This document shows positions 24,286 through 35,822 of a DNA stretch of 64,000 nucleotides, piece by piece. Source of the stretch: Lycocorax pyrrhopterus obiensis (taxonomy: Eukaryota > Chordata > Aves > Passeriformes > Paradisaeidae). The stretch is taken from positions 248,001-312,000 of the forward strand of contig JACSVZ010000008.1 of the NCBI GenBank assembly GCA_014706295.1. Direction: 5' to 3'. Both the position numbers and the translations under genes were made by a program. Numbering within the stretch: the first letter of the stretch is position 1; the number at the start of each line of letters is the position of its first letter. The notes beneath the pieces were generated by a model. That model saw nothing but the letters and a program-made list of their open reading frames with translations. It was not told the origin of the DNA and did not search any database.

Positions 24286-27200
24286 GAAATTAGTATAAGA
24301 AAAACTCCTAAAAGGGTGCCAGGAGGTGCATTCCAGCTAATGAAACATCTGGATCCACTCCTTCCCCCACTTCCAAGACAGACCCAACAGCTCCTGCTCT
24401 TTTCCCCTCCACATTTTCAGCTTACCCAGTGCAATTTCAAGATAATGGATTACACACCTTATTGAAGCTATTAGCCTACCAAGACACATAAATCAGTTTT
24501 GGGAAAATGAAATCTAGCAGCAAAAGTAATTTCTTCTCGGGTAGGAGATTGGGGCAATATTTGATCACATTAATTTTGCTGGAGAGAGGAACCACATTTG
24601 TTTCGGAGCACGATTCAAATTGATGTGGAGTCTACCAAGCATCAATCAACGCAGAAACCTACGCCATAGCCTGGCAATTTCTTTTTAACTGTCATTGCAG
24701 TAAAGTTTCACCTCTTCCTAAAATCCTCAGCCCTGAAAACGTCCAATTCCCAACTCCACAGCTCTGTAACTACACCCAGCCGTGGCTCAGCCTCCCCTCA
24801 GGGACATCCCTCACCTCATGAGCTGATTTATTCTGCCAAATAATTGTACTGATTTTCAGGGCTAAGTAGAGAAGATGATGCGTTGCAAAGACACAAGCTT
24901 TTAGATTCAGCTTTAATAAAGCACTTTTAGTAATTGCAACTAGATTATTTATAAGGATGTAGCACAGTAGCTGGCTTGGGCTCCCCTTGAAAGGGAGACA
25001 GGAGTGTTTACATCCTGGGGAAAGACTTTGGTGCCACTAAACTGGCAGAAGAAATCTGGCAAACTCAAGAGCAACCCCAAATTTAACCTGGAAGCTGAGT
25101 CGTCAGAGGATCTGAGAGTGGATGGATGCAACCACCAGGAAGAACAGCTTTTGAGACACAAATGAAAAATGAGTGTAGCCAAACAGAGTAAACTGGTCCC
25201 ATCTGTTGCAGCAGCACTGAAAATAGCACCTCCAGCAAGGATAAAATATTTCCTTGCTACTTCAGACAGTCAGACTCCAGCAATGCACTGTAGGTTTCTA
25301 AGAGGCAGCTATAAACTTCCACACAGAAACGAATACCAAATGCTGCTTTTTCCTGGGTAAAGCTTTCCCTTCCCTTCCTCCACTCAAAATGCAGCACATT
25401 CCTTGGGCTTTTCTATCTAGAAAACATTACAGCAAACCCCAGCCATGAAAAACTCCCTAGCAACACCTCCATAGATGTCAGAGGTAACTTAGCTGTAAAA
25501 ACAAAAACCAACCAAAAAACTTCTCACCCTTTATTAAGGATAAGAATCCTGCTTCACAAGCTACTTCTACCCTAATCAGTAGGGTGAAATTTTCTTTTTC
25601 CAGCTGCTATTCCCAAATAATCAGGCTGCCTTTGCAAACCAGCCACACGAGCAGGTGCACCAGAGCAGAGGTACTTCCACACTGATCTGAGGAGCAAAGG
25701 ATCATCAAAGAACAGTTGGCAGAGGGGTAGAAAACATAACACATTTGCCTTTTCCCATAAAAAGCTACAGCTGGGGGAATGCATCTGCCTAATGACCTGA
25801 CTCATTAACTTGCCTTGCACAATCTGTGTCCACAGGGAGTGACTTCCCTGAGAATTCCTAACTTTTCCACAGAATGGAGAGACTCTCCTTGAAGCTCCTG
25901 CCCTTTCTCCAGCCAACAGTCACCCACCTGCATGCACCTCACAACAAACAAAAAATATCTCAGAGTAGCCAAATTTAAGAAATGTTTATGGCTCATTTGG
26001 CTCCAAGAAAACAAGTGTTAACTCCTAATGAATAAACATGAAAAATTAATTCTGGAAGAGAAAAATTTAAGTTACCTGAGAACAAAGCAAAAGCCTCCCT
26101 AGGCTGACAAGGTGACAGTTTGGCAGGCTTGAGTTACCTGCAGATATCATTCCAGCTCCAGAAAGAGACAAAGGTTTTTTGAAGGGAGACAGACAGTGGA
26201 TTGTCTCAGAATTTAATATGGTAAAGTCTGAACTTCTCTGTGACAAGGAGGAAAAAGATTTGTGAACCCTCCAAGAACCTGAATATCATCATGTGGTAAT
26301 TTCTCCTTGGCTGAAGTTAACTTTTAAACAGAAACATCACCTACAGCCACATCCTCCTTTAGAAAATGCTTCTTCCTGCTCAAAGAGCCACACTTTAGTG
26401 GCTTTCTTTTCTATCCAAAGAAATTTTAAATAAAAAACTTACTGAAACAAAAAAAATTCACAGCACCTGTGTTTCATCTACCAGATGGAGATTGTTTGGG
26501 AAATCAGGAGATTACAGCATTGCTTTCCCCCCCAAAAAAGGAAAAGCAAGTCTGAATCACTGCAGTTGCTTTTCCAGCAACACGTTGTTGGATTAGCTTG
26601 AACTTCAGAGAGGAGAAGAGAACATGGATAAGCCAGGCTAGTGCCTTGTGCTTTTACAACACAGCCTGAGGAGCTCGGTTTCAGCAGGAAAAAGCCAGCA
26701 GCAAACGCTTGGCTCCATCCAAGGTGGGCAGGCAGGCAGCACACCTTAGGTACCTGTCTGTATCACAACTGAGATTTTTGTGACAAAAAAACCACTGCTC
26801 TTCTAGTTCCTGAAGCAAAAATGCCAGAGATGGGAAGTTTGCACCAAAATGAATGAAAACACAGAAATTCAGGCGGTGGTACAGAGCACAACTGGTCCAT
26901 ACGGACACTGGGGCTGACCGGTCTGTGCCAACACAGCAGCTTTGTCTGCACCACAGACAGGCTACAAATTCTGGAGCCACACAGATTCCCAGGGCTCAGG
27001 TTGCAAGCACAAGTCAGCTGCAACTTTGCTTGTCTCAAACCATGACCTTCTTTCTTGTTGTCTACATGAGGATCTCAAATTTTACTTCACAGAGCTAAAG
27101 TAAGAGAAACAACTAAGAATTTTAGCTTGAGAGACCCTGGAGACACAGAAAAAACCCCCAACCCAACCCTTGTGCCAGTCCCAGCATAAAATACCCAGTT

Positions 27201-27699
27201 ACAACCATCAGTGCTTCTGGTTCTTCCAACCTTGTCCTGCCCCACGTCCACAGACAAGGAGCTTTTCACATGGTGGGACTGCAGTTAAAAGCTGCTCTCA
27301 AGAGAGGTTAAATCTAGAATGCATGGAAGCAAACTCCATAACAGGTTTGTCTGGGGGGAAAAAAAAGCCACTGCAGTAGAGAAACAAAGCCCAGAATTTA
27401 CTACCCAAGGACTTTTCAGGAAAGTCTACAGAAGCCACCGTAAAACAATTCATGATCCAACAGCCTATTTTTCCTCTTTTAAAGTATCTTAAATCTGAAA
27501 CTAAGAGGTGAGGCTGCCACAGGCTTCGGATGGTGTGTGCTTAGGGAGACAAAGTGCCTCAGGCTCTACTCACTTTCTGCTACAAGTCCATGTATTTTTT
27601 ACTTGAAGTGTCAAACACATCACCCTAAAGATAAATATTCATCCTCAGCCTTCCAGTACTAACAAAAGAGCTGGAGAATGATTTCGGACAAGGACATGG

Positions 27700-27957
27700 A
27701 GCAAAAGGACAAGGGGGAATGGGTTCACACTGCCAGAGGGCAGGGATAGATGGGATATTGGGAAGGAATTGTTCCCTGGGAGGGTGGGCAGGCCCTGGCA
27801 CAGGGTGCCCAGAGAAGCTGTGGCTGCCCCTGGATCCCTGGCAGTGTCCAGGGCGAGGTTGGACATTGGGGCTTGGAGCAGCCTGGGACAGTGGAAGGTG
27901 TCCCTGCCCATGGCAGGGGTGGCACTGGATGATTGTTAACGGACTTCCATGATTCTG
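27700..27957 (+). mobile_element. CR1 LINE 3'-end fragment, sense orientation
   Basis: About 260 bp of CR1 on the plus strand: GGGATATTGGGAAGGAATTG, CCTGGCACAGGGTGCCCAG, AGAAGCTGTGGCTGCCCC, GGAAGGTGTCCCTGCCCATG and the CCATGATTCTGTG tail. The region around the usual CCTTCCAACCC word is replaced or deleted (GATTGTTAACGGACTTCC), so the extreme 3' end is altered. Confidence 0.92.
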
Positions 27958-28893
27958 TGTTTAAGAGGGAGCCACACCATTTGCACCACGCTTTTCTTAA
28001 AACAATTCAGCTTAAAAAAGAAAGGCAATATTCATCTCAAAGGTGTACAACACCCAAAGACCCTGGGCAACTGTTCCCTGCTAAATTATCCCAGACAACA
28101 TCATCCCACCCAAAGTCACATCTATACCAAGACACTTTTCCACTGACACCCCTGCAACGTCCCAACAGGAAAACACAGCACCTGGAATAAATATAATTAA
28201 GGTTATTTTTATTGTTGTACACAAGCATCCTCAGCTCCACTGCACTGAGCTGTGTTAAAATACTGGGCCCCAATATGTCAACTGGGAACTTGGGAAGAAA
28301 AAACCCAAGCATTTCCATATCGCAGCTCACTTCAGGAAGAGTTACTGCAGCAACTGGAACAGCATAAAAGAACGTGTTTTTATAATAAACTTAATATGAT
28401 ACAGAACTTATTTTGCTCAAGAAAACCAAAATGGTTATTTCCACATTCCAGATCTAAACATGCTCATGGCTCCCTCAACTATCACCTGAAAAATGTAACA
28501 TTTCTGGGATGCTGCTTCAAAGCCCTGCCCAGACTTCAAATGATTTGCACGTCTTGCAGTTTGTTCTGTAAAGCAGCCTGAGGACAACGGGACCATCTCT
28601 CCTCAAACTCTGCCGGGAGCTTACCCAGGAAGTGCAACAGGAACCTGCACAGAGAAGTGACACAGACACCAGTGACACACAGGGCACTCCAGAGGGTCCC
28701 CAGCAGGCAGACAGTAATGATGGAGGCAAGGCACACCATTCTTTTTCCTCCAGGGCATGGGATTTCAGCTTCTTTAGTTCAGGAAGCATTAGGGAATATC
28801 ACAAAAGTTTCTGCAGAAAATGGGTCATTGGGAGAACAAGCCACTTTCACAAGGAAATAAAGAGGAGTTACACGAGCTTAAGATTCACTGTAA

Positions 28894-29080
28894 ACACCTT
28901 CCACTGCCCCAGGCTGCTCCAAGCCCCAGTGTACAACCTCGCCCTGGACACTGCCAGGGATCCAGGGGCAGCCACAGCTTCTCTGGGCACCCTGTGCCAG
29001 GGCCTGCCCACCCTCCCAGGGAACAATTCCTTCTCAATACCCCATCTAACCCTGCCCTCTGGCAGGGGGAAGCTATTAAA
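28894..29080 (-). mobile_element. CR1 LINE internal fragment without its 3' tail
   Basis: The words CACCTTCCACTGCCCCAGG, CTTCTCTGGGCACCCTGTGC and CCACCCTCCCAGGGAACA match minus-orientation CR1, but the usual terminal GGTTTGGGTTGGAAGG block is missing at the left edge. The copy is therefore truncated or broken at both ends. It is very close in sequence to the copy at 27700-27957 but inverted. Confidence 0.88.
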
Positions 29081-30831
29081 CACTCTGCTGCTCCAGATGG
29101 ACAAATACATAGCTTAAGCATCTTTTCTTAGCTTTGGTTGTCTGTTTGTTGGGGCTTTTTTTTTATACCTCCCTATGTTCAAACACATTTTCAGTGAGCA
29201 CTTGAGGTTTTTTGGTGTCGGGGTTTTTTTTATATTTTATGAAAGTGGCACAGCTGAGGCTGGGTTGACAGAAAGCTACAGGCAGACAAACTTCTTCCAG
29301 GGCTCACTGTGCCCAAGCACTTGCACCAGGAAAGTCAGCAGAACTTTGCACACTGCAAAAAGGCAACTCATTCTCCTACAGCTTTAAGACAAGCCCCAAG
29401 AGAACGCTTCAGGACAAGAGTAATTCCACACAGGGTATATTAAGGGTAACAATCAGCCAGATGATTAATTCAGCAGTTAAAGCACTTGAGAGCAGTGAGT
29501 TGCACGGCCCAACACCCAGCAACACCATCCTCACCTGTAGTGTATTTGCTCCCAGTTTGCAGGTCAAGAGGTCACAGAGAACACAGGGAAGTATTTCTCA
29601 GCTGGGCTGTGTTCTAAAAACGAGAAAGAAACATAATAAAGATCGTAACTTCGTGCTGCACCCAATTTCCCTCCTGGCAGTCATGCCCTGCAGTGCTCAC
29701 ACATATCGACCTCAGGAAATGCATCTCAGACTGTGCCAAAAAAAGCCAGGAGAGAGAAAATGGTCAACAGCTGAATAAAGGAATTAAAGATAAGCCAGGC
29801 CTTTTACTCGAGCCTGAGCTGGCAACGAGGGTTCTAGAGGAGAAACCTCCAAAAATCCTGCCTGGTTTGACCTGTCCACTCCCTAGACCCCACTAAACAC
29901 AGTCAGATTTACCACCTTTACCAAGCAGCTCATTAAACTACAGGCAAGTACACGACACATAAATCAGGTCGTGATAAACATCAGGACTTCTATGCTCTGA
30001 GCAGTTTATTAACTCAAATTCACCCTGAAGGTTTTCCGACGCAAACTGCACATCAAACACAGCTGGGGCCATTCAGCGGAGTTAAAGTTTTAATGAACCT
30101 CTATTAAGAGAAAGTCGTTTGACACGAGCTCTAACACACGGCGATAACTCGCAAAGCCCGGGCTGCGCCGCCGGCGATCCCGCACCCAGCAAGAAAACGG
30201 CTCCAAACCTAACTTCTCGCACAGCGTGAGAGCTCCCCGAAACACTCCCTGCAGGAGCCCTCGGCCTACAACTCCGGCGGGATCCCTCCTTCCTCTGAGC
30301 GCCGCGACGGAGCCCTAGACCCGCGCGTTGATTTCACGGGGGTGAAGTCACAGCGTTACTGCGGCACTCAGGGATGGAGAAGCCAGAAGAACACGGCATG
30401 CTGAGCCCCGTGCGTGCCGGAAAACCTGGTTTTCCCGGGCAGCAGCTCTGCCTCAGCGCCAAGTCCCGGGACCCTCCAGCACCGGGAGGAGGGACCCTTC
30501 CATTCCCGGGGCCTGCGACTCCCCCTAGCCCCGAAACCCGCTTCCATTCCCAGGGCCCGGGAACCCCTCCTCAGCCCTCGGGACTCCCCTCAGACCTGTG
30601 GCCTAAGAAGACCCCCGTATTCCGGGGCCTTGAACTTCCACCAGCCCCGCGCCTCGGGACTCCCCCCAGGGACGGGGACCCCCCCCCAGTTCCGGTCCTG
30701 GGACCCACTCAGCCCGGGCTCCCCTCAACTCCCGGGCCCAGAACGCCGCAGCCAGGAGACCGTGGACTCCCCAGCCCCGAGCCGTCGCCCTTCACCACCT
30801 CCCGGCCCCCTCAGGACCCCGCTCACCTCAC

Positions 30832-30890
30832 CTCAGCCCCACCGCCGCCACTGCTGCCGCCTCCCCGCCCACCGCGCGCGCTTCCGGGAG
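30832..30890 (-). other. MICU1: Probable MICU1 non-coding exon 1 (5' UTR)
   Basis: On the minus strand, GGCGGCGGTGGGGCTGAG is followed by two overlapping strong splice donors, CTGAG|GTGAGG (exon end 30832) and TGAG|GTGAGC (exon end 30827). It lies just downstream of an ETS-type site and GC boxes, in the right place and orientation to splice to the acceptor at 19868. Vertebrate MICU1 has a non-coding first exon, and the start codon here lies one base inside exon 2, so an upstream exon is required. The transcription start is not visible directly; about 30880-30900 is a guess from the promoter motifs. With either donor, the splice places A at -3 of the start codon. Confidence 0.55.
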
Positions 30891-30906
30891 CGGGGCCTGC
30901 GTATAA

Positions 30907-30996
30907 GGGCGTGGTCAGTGCGTGGGGGCGTGGTCTGCTGGTACATGGGCGTGGTCTGTTTGTGGTGGGCGTGGTCTGCATGTGGTGGGTGTGGCC
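30907..30996 (+). repeat. Five-copy array of GGGCGTGGTC boxes, about 20-bp period
   Basis: GGGCGTGGTC begins at 30907, 30926, 30947 and 30967, and a variant GGGTGTGGCC begins at 30987. Spacings are 19, 21, 20 and 20 bp. Read on the minus strand the box is GACCACGCCC, which contains the CCACGCCC/CACCC type of site bound by KLF and SP family zinc-finger factors. The array lies immediately upstream of the inferred MICU1 first exon. The copies and spacing are seen directly; factor binding is inference. Confidence 0.8.
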
Positions 30997-31067
30997 TCGG
31001 CGTCTGCCGGGCGCCCTGAGGTGCCCGGAGGTCGGTGCGGGTTTTTGGGGGGCGTCTGTGCGTGTGT

Positions 31068-31880
31068 AGGGGTTCAGAAACCTCTTTGTGTAGGTCATGA
31101 GAGGCTTTTATACAGCGTGTGGTGAGTGTTCCTACGGGTCCTGCGTGTAGGGGCTGAGGGGATTGTGTATAGGGCCTGAAAGAGTGTGGGGGGAGCCTCA
31201 GGGGCTTATACACATATACTGGAAGGCCCGTGTATAGGCCCTCAGGGGCCCGTATAAATATATGTGTGTGGGTTCTGTAAGGTCTGTATATAAGGTCTGA
31301 GGGGCCCACCTCTCTATAGATAGATAGATAGTTTGAAAGGTCTGGATATAGGGTCTGAGGGGCCCAGATAGACAGACATAGATAGGGGCTCTGAAAGGCC
31401 TGTGTATGGGTTCTGAGGGGCCTGTACATATAGGTTCTGAGAGGTCTCTATACAGCATCTCAGGGGCCCATGTAGATAGATAGACAGAGGCTCTGAAAGG
31501 CCTGTATATAGGGTCTGAGGAGCCTATATACATATATATATATATATATATATTCTGAATGGTGTGTATATAGTGTCTCAGGGGCGTATCTATCTATGGT
31601 ATATAGATAGATATATATATATGCTGTGAAAGGCCTGTCTATAGGGTCTCAGGGGCCCATATCTATAGGTCCTTCAAGGCCTGTGTATAGTGTACGAGGA
31701 GAATATTTGTAGGTCCTGAATGGCCTGTCTATAGGGTCTGAGGGGCTTGTGTAGAGGTCCTGAAAGGCTTGTGTGCACTGTCCAGGGAGCGTCTCTATAG
31801 GTCCTGGATAGCAGGGCTGAAGGACTTGTGTGCAGGGCCTGAAAGAGTGGTATGTGGGGTCTCAGGGGCTTCTATATATA
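31068..31880 (+). repeat. Degenerate minisatellite with embedded GATA and TA microsatellites
   Basis: A core made of CTGAAAGGCCTGT, then TATAGGGTCTGAGGGGCC, then a variable linker rich in TATA, GATA or ATAG recurs roughly 12-16 times over about 810 bp. Unit length is about 50-70 bp because the linker expands and shrinks. Pure microsatellite runs sit inside it: GATA at 31315-31331, TA at 31525-31553 and mixed GATA/TA at 31597-31622. Long minus-strand open frames over this block are translations of the repeat, not genes. It ends against a CR1 insertion. Confidence 0.85.
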
Positions 31881-31885
31881 TGTGT

Positions 31886-32098
31886 AATCATAGAATCATA
31901 GGATGTTAAGGGGTTGGAAGGGATCTTAAAGATCATCTCGTTCTGCCATGGCAGGGACACCTTCCACTGTCCCAGGGTGCTCCAAGCCCCTTCCAGCCTT
32001 GCCTTGGGCACTTCCAGGGATCCAGGGGCAGCCACAGCTGCTCTGGGCACCCTGTGCCAGGGCCTGCCCACCCTCACAGGGAGGAATTCCATCCTTCT
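31886..32098 (-). mobile_element. CR1 LINE 3'-end fragment at the edge of the minisatellite
   Basis: AATCATAGAATCATAGGATG, GGGGTTGGAAGGGATC, AAGATCATCTCGTTC, GCCATGGCAGGGACACC and CTGGGCACCCTGTGCCAGG show a minus-orientation CR1 of about 210 bp. It directly follows the last minisatellite unit, whose terminal TATATATATG merges with the CR1 tail. Confidence 0.9.
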
Positions 32099-32949
32099 CC
32101 GGGGTCATGGGTGGGTGTGTCAGCAGCTGCGGCCGTGCCCATCGGCTCAGGAATGGGATGGCAGCGGGAAGGGAAAGTGAGAAAGGCACGCCTGGGTCAT
32201 GTGCACCTCGGTATCTAGATCAGAGGGAGGATTCACTGCTGAGAAGGCTAATTTTAGGTATTTTAATTTTAGTTGCTTCCAGATGCCTCTTAGGCTGGCT
32301 CTCCTCAGGCTTTAATGTACCCCCCATTAAAAAACACATTTTCCGGAGGCATAAATAGACAGCGATTGCTCTTGAGGAATACAGGAGGCTGCTGAGTCCC
32401 TCCAGCAGTGAGAACGCCGCAGGGATTTTTAGGATGGACCTTTTGTCGAGGCTTAAGGAGATCCCAGAGGCTTAGAGGGGTCTCTGTGGGGCTGAGGTCT
32501 GGCCGTCTCCAGATCCCAGAAAGGGGTGGGAAAAGCAGCCAGCAAACGCGGGCATGTTTGGGTAACTCAGGTCTGAATCCTGTGATGACACAGGGATCAC
32601 CATACCACCCAGTCCAGGGGAATTTTCCCCTCTATCCTATTGCTCCACGAGAAGCTGGGCAGTGCTCAGCTTACGGAAGGTGGCCAACACCATTCCTTTA
32701 TTGGCAAGTAGACTCTGTCCCCTATCTCAGGGCTGTGCTGTTTTATCTGCGGTAACCTGAAAGCGCCAGCCTTTCTTCTAAATAAAAGGAGATAAAATGC
32801 CCTTGGACCTCCTGAATTTCCTCATCCACCCATGCCTGATGCACCTGCAGGATTTTGCATCGATCTCCAGGTGCCAGATTCTGCTGTATCACAGTCCTGG
32901 ACAACTGTAGGAGTAAAATTGGCTAATCCTAAATTTAAAGAACGTGGGG

Positions 32950-32997
32950 AAAGTGATGAATCTATGGACTAAAAAGTGATGAATCTATGGACTAAAA
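32950..32997 (+). repeat. Exact 23-bp tandem duplication, two copies
   Basis: The word GTGATGAATCTATGGACTAA occurs twice in a row with a 23-bp period. It is a short, probably recent, slippage-type duplication. Confidence 0.9.
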
Positions 32998-35331
32998 GAT
33001 CCTTTAGGTTTTTTTTCTTCCTAGCTGGCTTATTTAATCCAAGCACTTCGGGGCTTGAGCAGGTTTTCCAAAGTGATGGCTTTGCCTGTGGCTTATCACA
33101 CACCCACTTTCTCTTACATCAGTGGTTTCTTTTGCAGGAGGGAACAATCCATGCCTCTCTCGGCAGTGTCGGGATGGTTGATGAGGGTTTGAAGCTTAAA
33201 TTTTCCACTTCAGCCTTTCCCACTGCAATAATTGCAGACGCTGGTGTGCTTTTCTCCAGCAATTCTTCTCAGGAGCAGCTTTCCAATATTCAGCCAGCTG
33301 TAATTATAAGCACCAGGAGAAAGCCTTGTTAAATACATTATTTTATTTAGGTTTTCCAAGAGTGGAAGATGCTTCTAGCAGGAGCTATTTGACCTAAAAT
33401 GACAGGGTTTCGTTTTGGTGCCAATGTCCTCACCCCTCTGACTCCCTGCGCCTTGGGGAGCTGTTCCCTGCTGGCTCGTTTAATTGCCTGGGGTATTGAT
33501 CTCAGGGCCCACATTTAATTCCCATTTTTGTGCTTTGCAGTGAGTGCCCCCACACTCAGCATGGGTTTGCTAATGAATTTTTGCCCTTTCTGCTGCCCTC
33601 GGCCTTTGCTCACAGCCCGTCTTCCCCCACCTCTGCCAAATATTCCCTGGAAATGTTTAAACTCTGCCTAAAATTTTACTTTCGGTCATTCCCATCTCCT
33701 CTTTAATGATAAATAAACATCTAAATACAGAATAGGAGTGGCTGGAGGAGTAGGGAATAGGAGAGAGTTGGGGCAGGGTCTGCTCGCCGTGCCCATCCCT
33801 GTCCTCCCTTGGAGCTGCCAGCACCAATCCCTGTAGGAAACCCCGTGAGGAGGACAGCACAGGCTCGTGCTAAACATGTCTGTGCTCACCCAGGCAAAAA
33901 GAAGTGTAGAGGTGGGTAGTTTATGGTGAGAAGAAGTGGCTCTGCCCCAAAGGGACCTCCCCGGGACTTTCCCCATCCTGGGGCTTCCTTCCTCCCCCTT
34001 TCCTGCTTTTCTAATCTTTCTTTTCCAGCTCCTTCAGGCTGCATTAACCACAGTTTTGCCATTTTTAGGCTTTTAGTCCCACTGTGCTGGGATGCTGGGA
34101 ACTGTCCCAGGGAGAGGCTGATGTCGCAGAGAGGGAGACCCTGGCTGTGGTCCACGAGGTGACTCCTTTGCCGGGATGTGCGTGGGAACATCATCTACTG
34201 TGGAGTCATCACTGAGGGCTTTGCTACTCGAAATCCTTGTTTTGAAGCATTTTTCCTTCCGCCATCAGTTTTCAACATGACAGGAGAGGGAAATACAACA
34301 AGCAGGGATCAAGCAAAGACTCGATCTGGTCTGAGCAATGAAGCTCGGGAGCAGCTGCTGCTGCTGCAATTTGTCTCCTTGATTTTCCAAGAAAAAAAAA
34401 TAATCATTGGAATGCTAAACGTGTAAAGTTGGAAAGACGGTGGGTAAATCCTTCCAGAAGGACACAGTTGAAGCTTCAACCATGTTTTCCCAGCCAACAA
34501 AGAGAAAGAAGGGAAAGCTCTTCCCTGCAGGAAAAACCCAGCCAGAAATGAGGATTGAGGTGGAGGATTGCTCAGGGACAAACTCCAAAGTGACGTTGCT
34601 TGGGGGAAAGCTTAGAACAACCCATCAGGACTTGTGGAAGGCAGCACTGGAGGGAGGTGGGGATGAAAAAAGTAGTGTTGTGGTGGTGTGGGTGATGCTG
34701 AAGCACATTTGTGTCATCCCATGACTTGGTCGTGCTCCTCTCCGTATTTTTAGAAACACAGAGGGGTAAATAACAGCCTGAGTCTCTCAGCCCACGAGTG
34801 CCTGGTGCCCTCAGCAACGTCCAGCCTTGTCACAGCTTTTTCCCCATTAATTCCCAGTGGCCCTCCTTTCCCGAGCATCCTCCTCTCCTCACCTGCCAGG
34901 AGGTGTTTCCCCGTTGCTCCACAGCAAGGACCCAGGCTCCACAACTTCAAAACATGGCAATAATGCAGGATCCCAGGTGCTTTTAAGCCACAGAGCTGCT
35001 TCTGTCCCCGCTGGAATGGTGTCACTGCTGCACACGGGAACCACTTGTGCATTAATATTTTTTAAAGCTCCATTTTCTAATGAGGAGTTGTGGGGCCACT
35101 TCCAATATTAAAACCGATAGGCTCATTCCCCTTCCGGACTATTCCTTCTCAGGAATTAAAAAGCAGCTGCCATCGGTGCTGTAGTAACTCCCAGGCCAGA
35201 GGGAAAAGTCTTTTCTAAGAAAAATAATCCACCTACATCATCTTTCAAGAGAAAGCTGAGCACAGATTGCTTATTTAGCCCAGGTGCTGCAAGGTCTACG
35301 CTGGCAGCCCAGCCCACCATGTCTGCAATAC

Positions 35332-35375
35332 GTATATATAAATATATATACACACATGTACACATATATTTTTTT
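35332..35375 (+). repeat. AT-rich TA/CA microsatellite
   Basis: Alternating purine-pyrimidine sequence: TATATATAAATATATATA, then CACACATGTACACATATAT and a T run. It is an imperfect simple repeat about 800 bp upstream of the MCU start codon. Confidence 0.85.
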
Positions 35376-35532
35376 ATCACATACTTTTCATGCCCTTCAT
35401 TGAAACTGCTGTTGGGTGAGGTGCCAGTCTCACCCAGCACCCCAAATCCCTGTGCTACCCCCACGCTGCATCCCCAAGGCCATGGTGGTGCCTTTGCTGC
35501 ACCCCATCTTCCTTCAGCCTCTCCCTGGTGAA

Positions 35533-35822
35533 CTCCCTCCCCAGTGCACCTGAACTCCTGGCACCCCTTCCCCAGTGCATCCCACCACCCTGCACCCCTT
35601 TCCCGGTGCTCCCCATCTCCCTGCACCCCCTCCCCAGTGCATCCCATCTCCCTGCACCCCTTTCCCGGTGCTCCCCATCTCCCTGCACCCCCTCCCCAGT
35701 GCATCTCATCTCCCTGCACCCCTTTCCCGGTGCTCCCCATCTCCCTGCACCCCCTCCCCAGTGCATCCCACCACCCTGCACCCCTTTCCCGGTGCTCCCC
35801 ATTTCCCAGATCCCCTCCCCGG
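35533..35822 (+). repeat. C-rich minisatellite with 31-bp units alternating in a 62-bp higher-order repeat
   Basis: Two 31-bp variants alternate: one contains TTTCCCGGTGCTCCCC, the other CTCCCCAGTGCATCCC, each followed by a CATCTCCCTG- or CACCACCCTG-type end. The TTTCCCGGTG word begins at 35599, 35661, 35723 and 35785, exactly 62 bp apart. About nine 31-bp units are present. As 62 is not a multiple of 3 and the sequence is C-rich, several forward frames and one reverse frame stay open throughout, which gives long spurious repeated peptides. Confidence 0.93.

Larger units (their letters stand above)
19868..30826 (-). other. MICU1: MICU1 intron 1
   Basis: This intron of about 11 kb separates the inferred non-coding first exon from the start-codon exon. 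It holds four CR1 copies, at 20118-20300, 24118-24285, 27700-27957 and 28894-29080. Three of them are in plus orientation and so oppose the gene. The promoter-proximal kilobase (about 30140-30830) is CpG-rich and contains proline-coding, C-rich degenerate repeats (words such as CTTCCATTCCC and GGGACTCCCC recur), which create long spurious plus-strand open frames. I see no other exon or RNA gene. Confidence 0.7.
30140..31080. promoter_or_regulatory. MICU1 CpG-island promoter region
   Basis: G+C and CpG content rise sharply between about 30140 and 31080 compared with the AT-moderate sequence on both sides. The island contains the inferred MICU1 first exon, an ETS-type CCGGAAG on the minus strand at 30881-30887, a GGGCGGGG box on the minus strand just inside it, and five GGGCGTGGTC-type boxes upstream. 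Boundaries are judged by eye, without a CpG calculation. Confidence 0.7.

Noticed and set aside
30374..31069. Proline-rich 231-codon plus-strand open frame at the MICU1 promoter
   Set aside because: Stops are rare because the CpG island is C-rich. The sequence is a string of degenerate GC-rich repeats and promoter boxes, with no codon signature of a protein.
30833..31429. 198-codon minus-strand open frame of repeated YIQ/PLR motifs
   Set aside because: It is a direct translation of the GATA/TA minisatellite, whose unit length varies, so the repeated peptide is an artefact.
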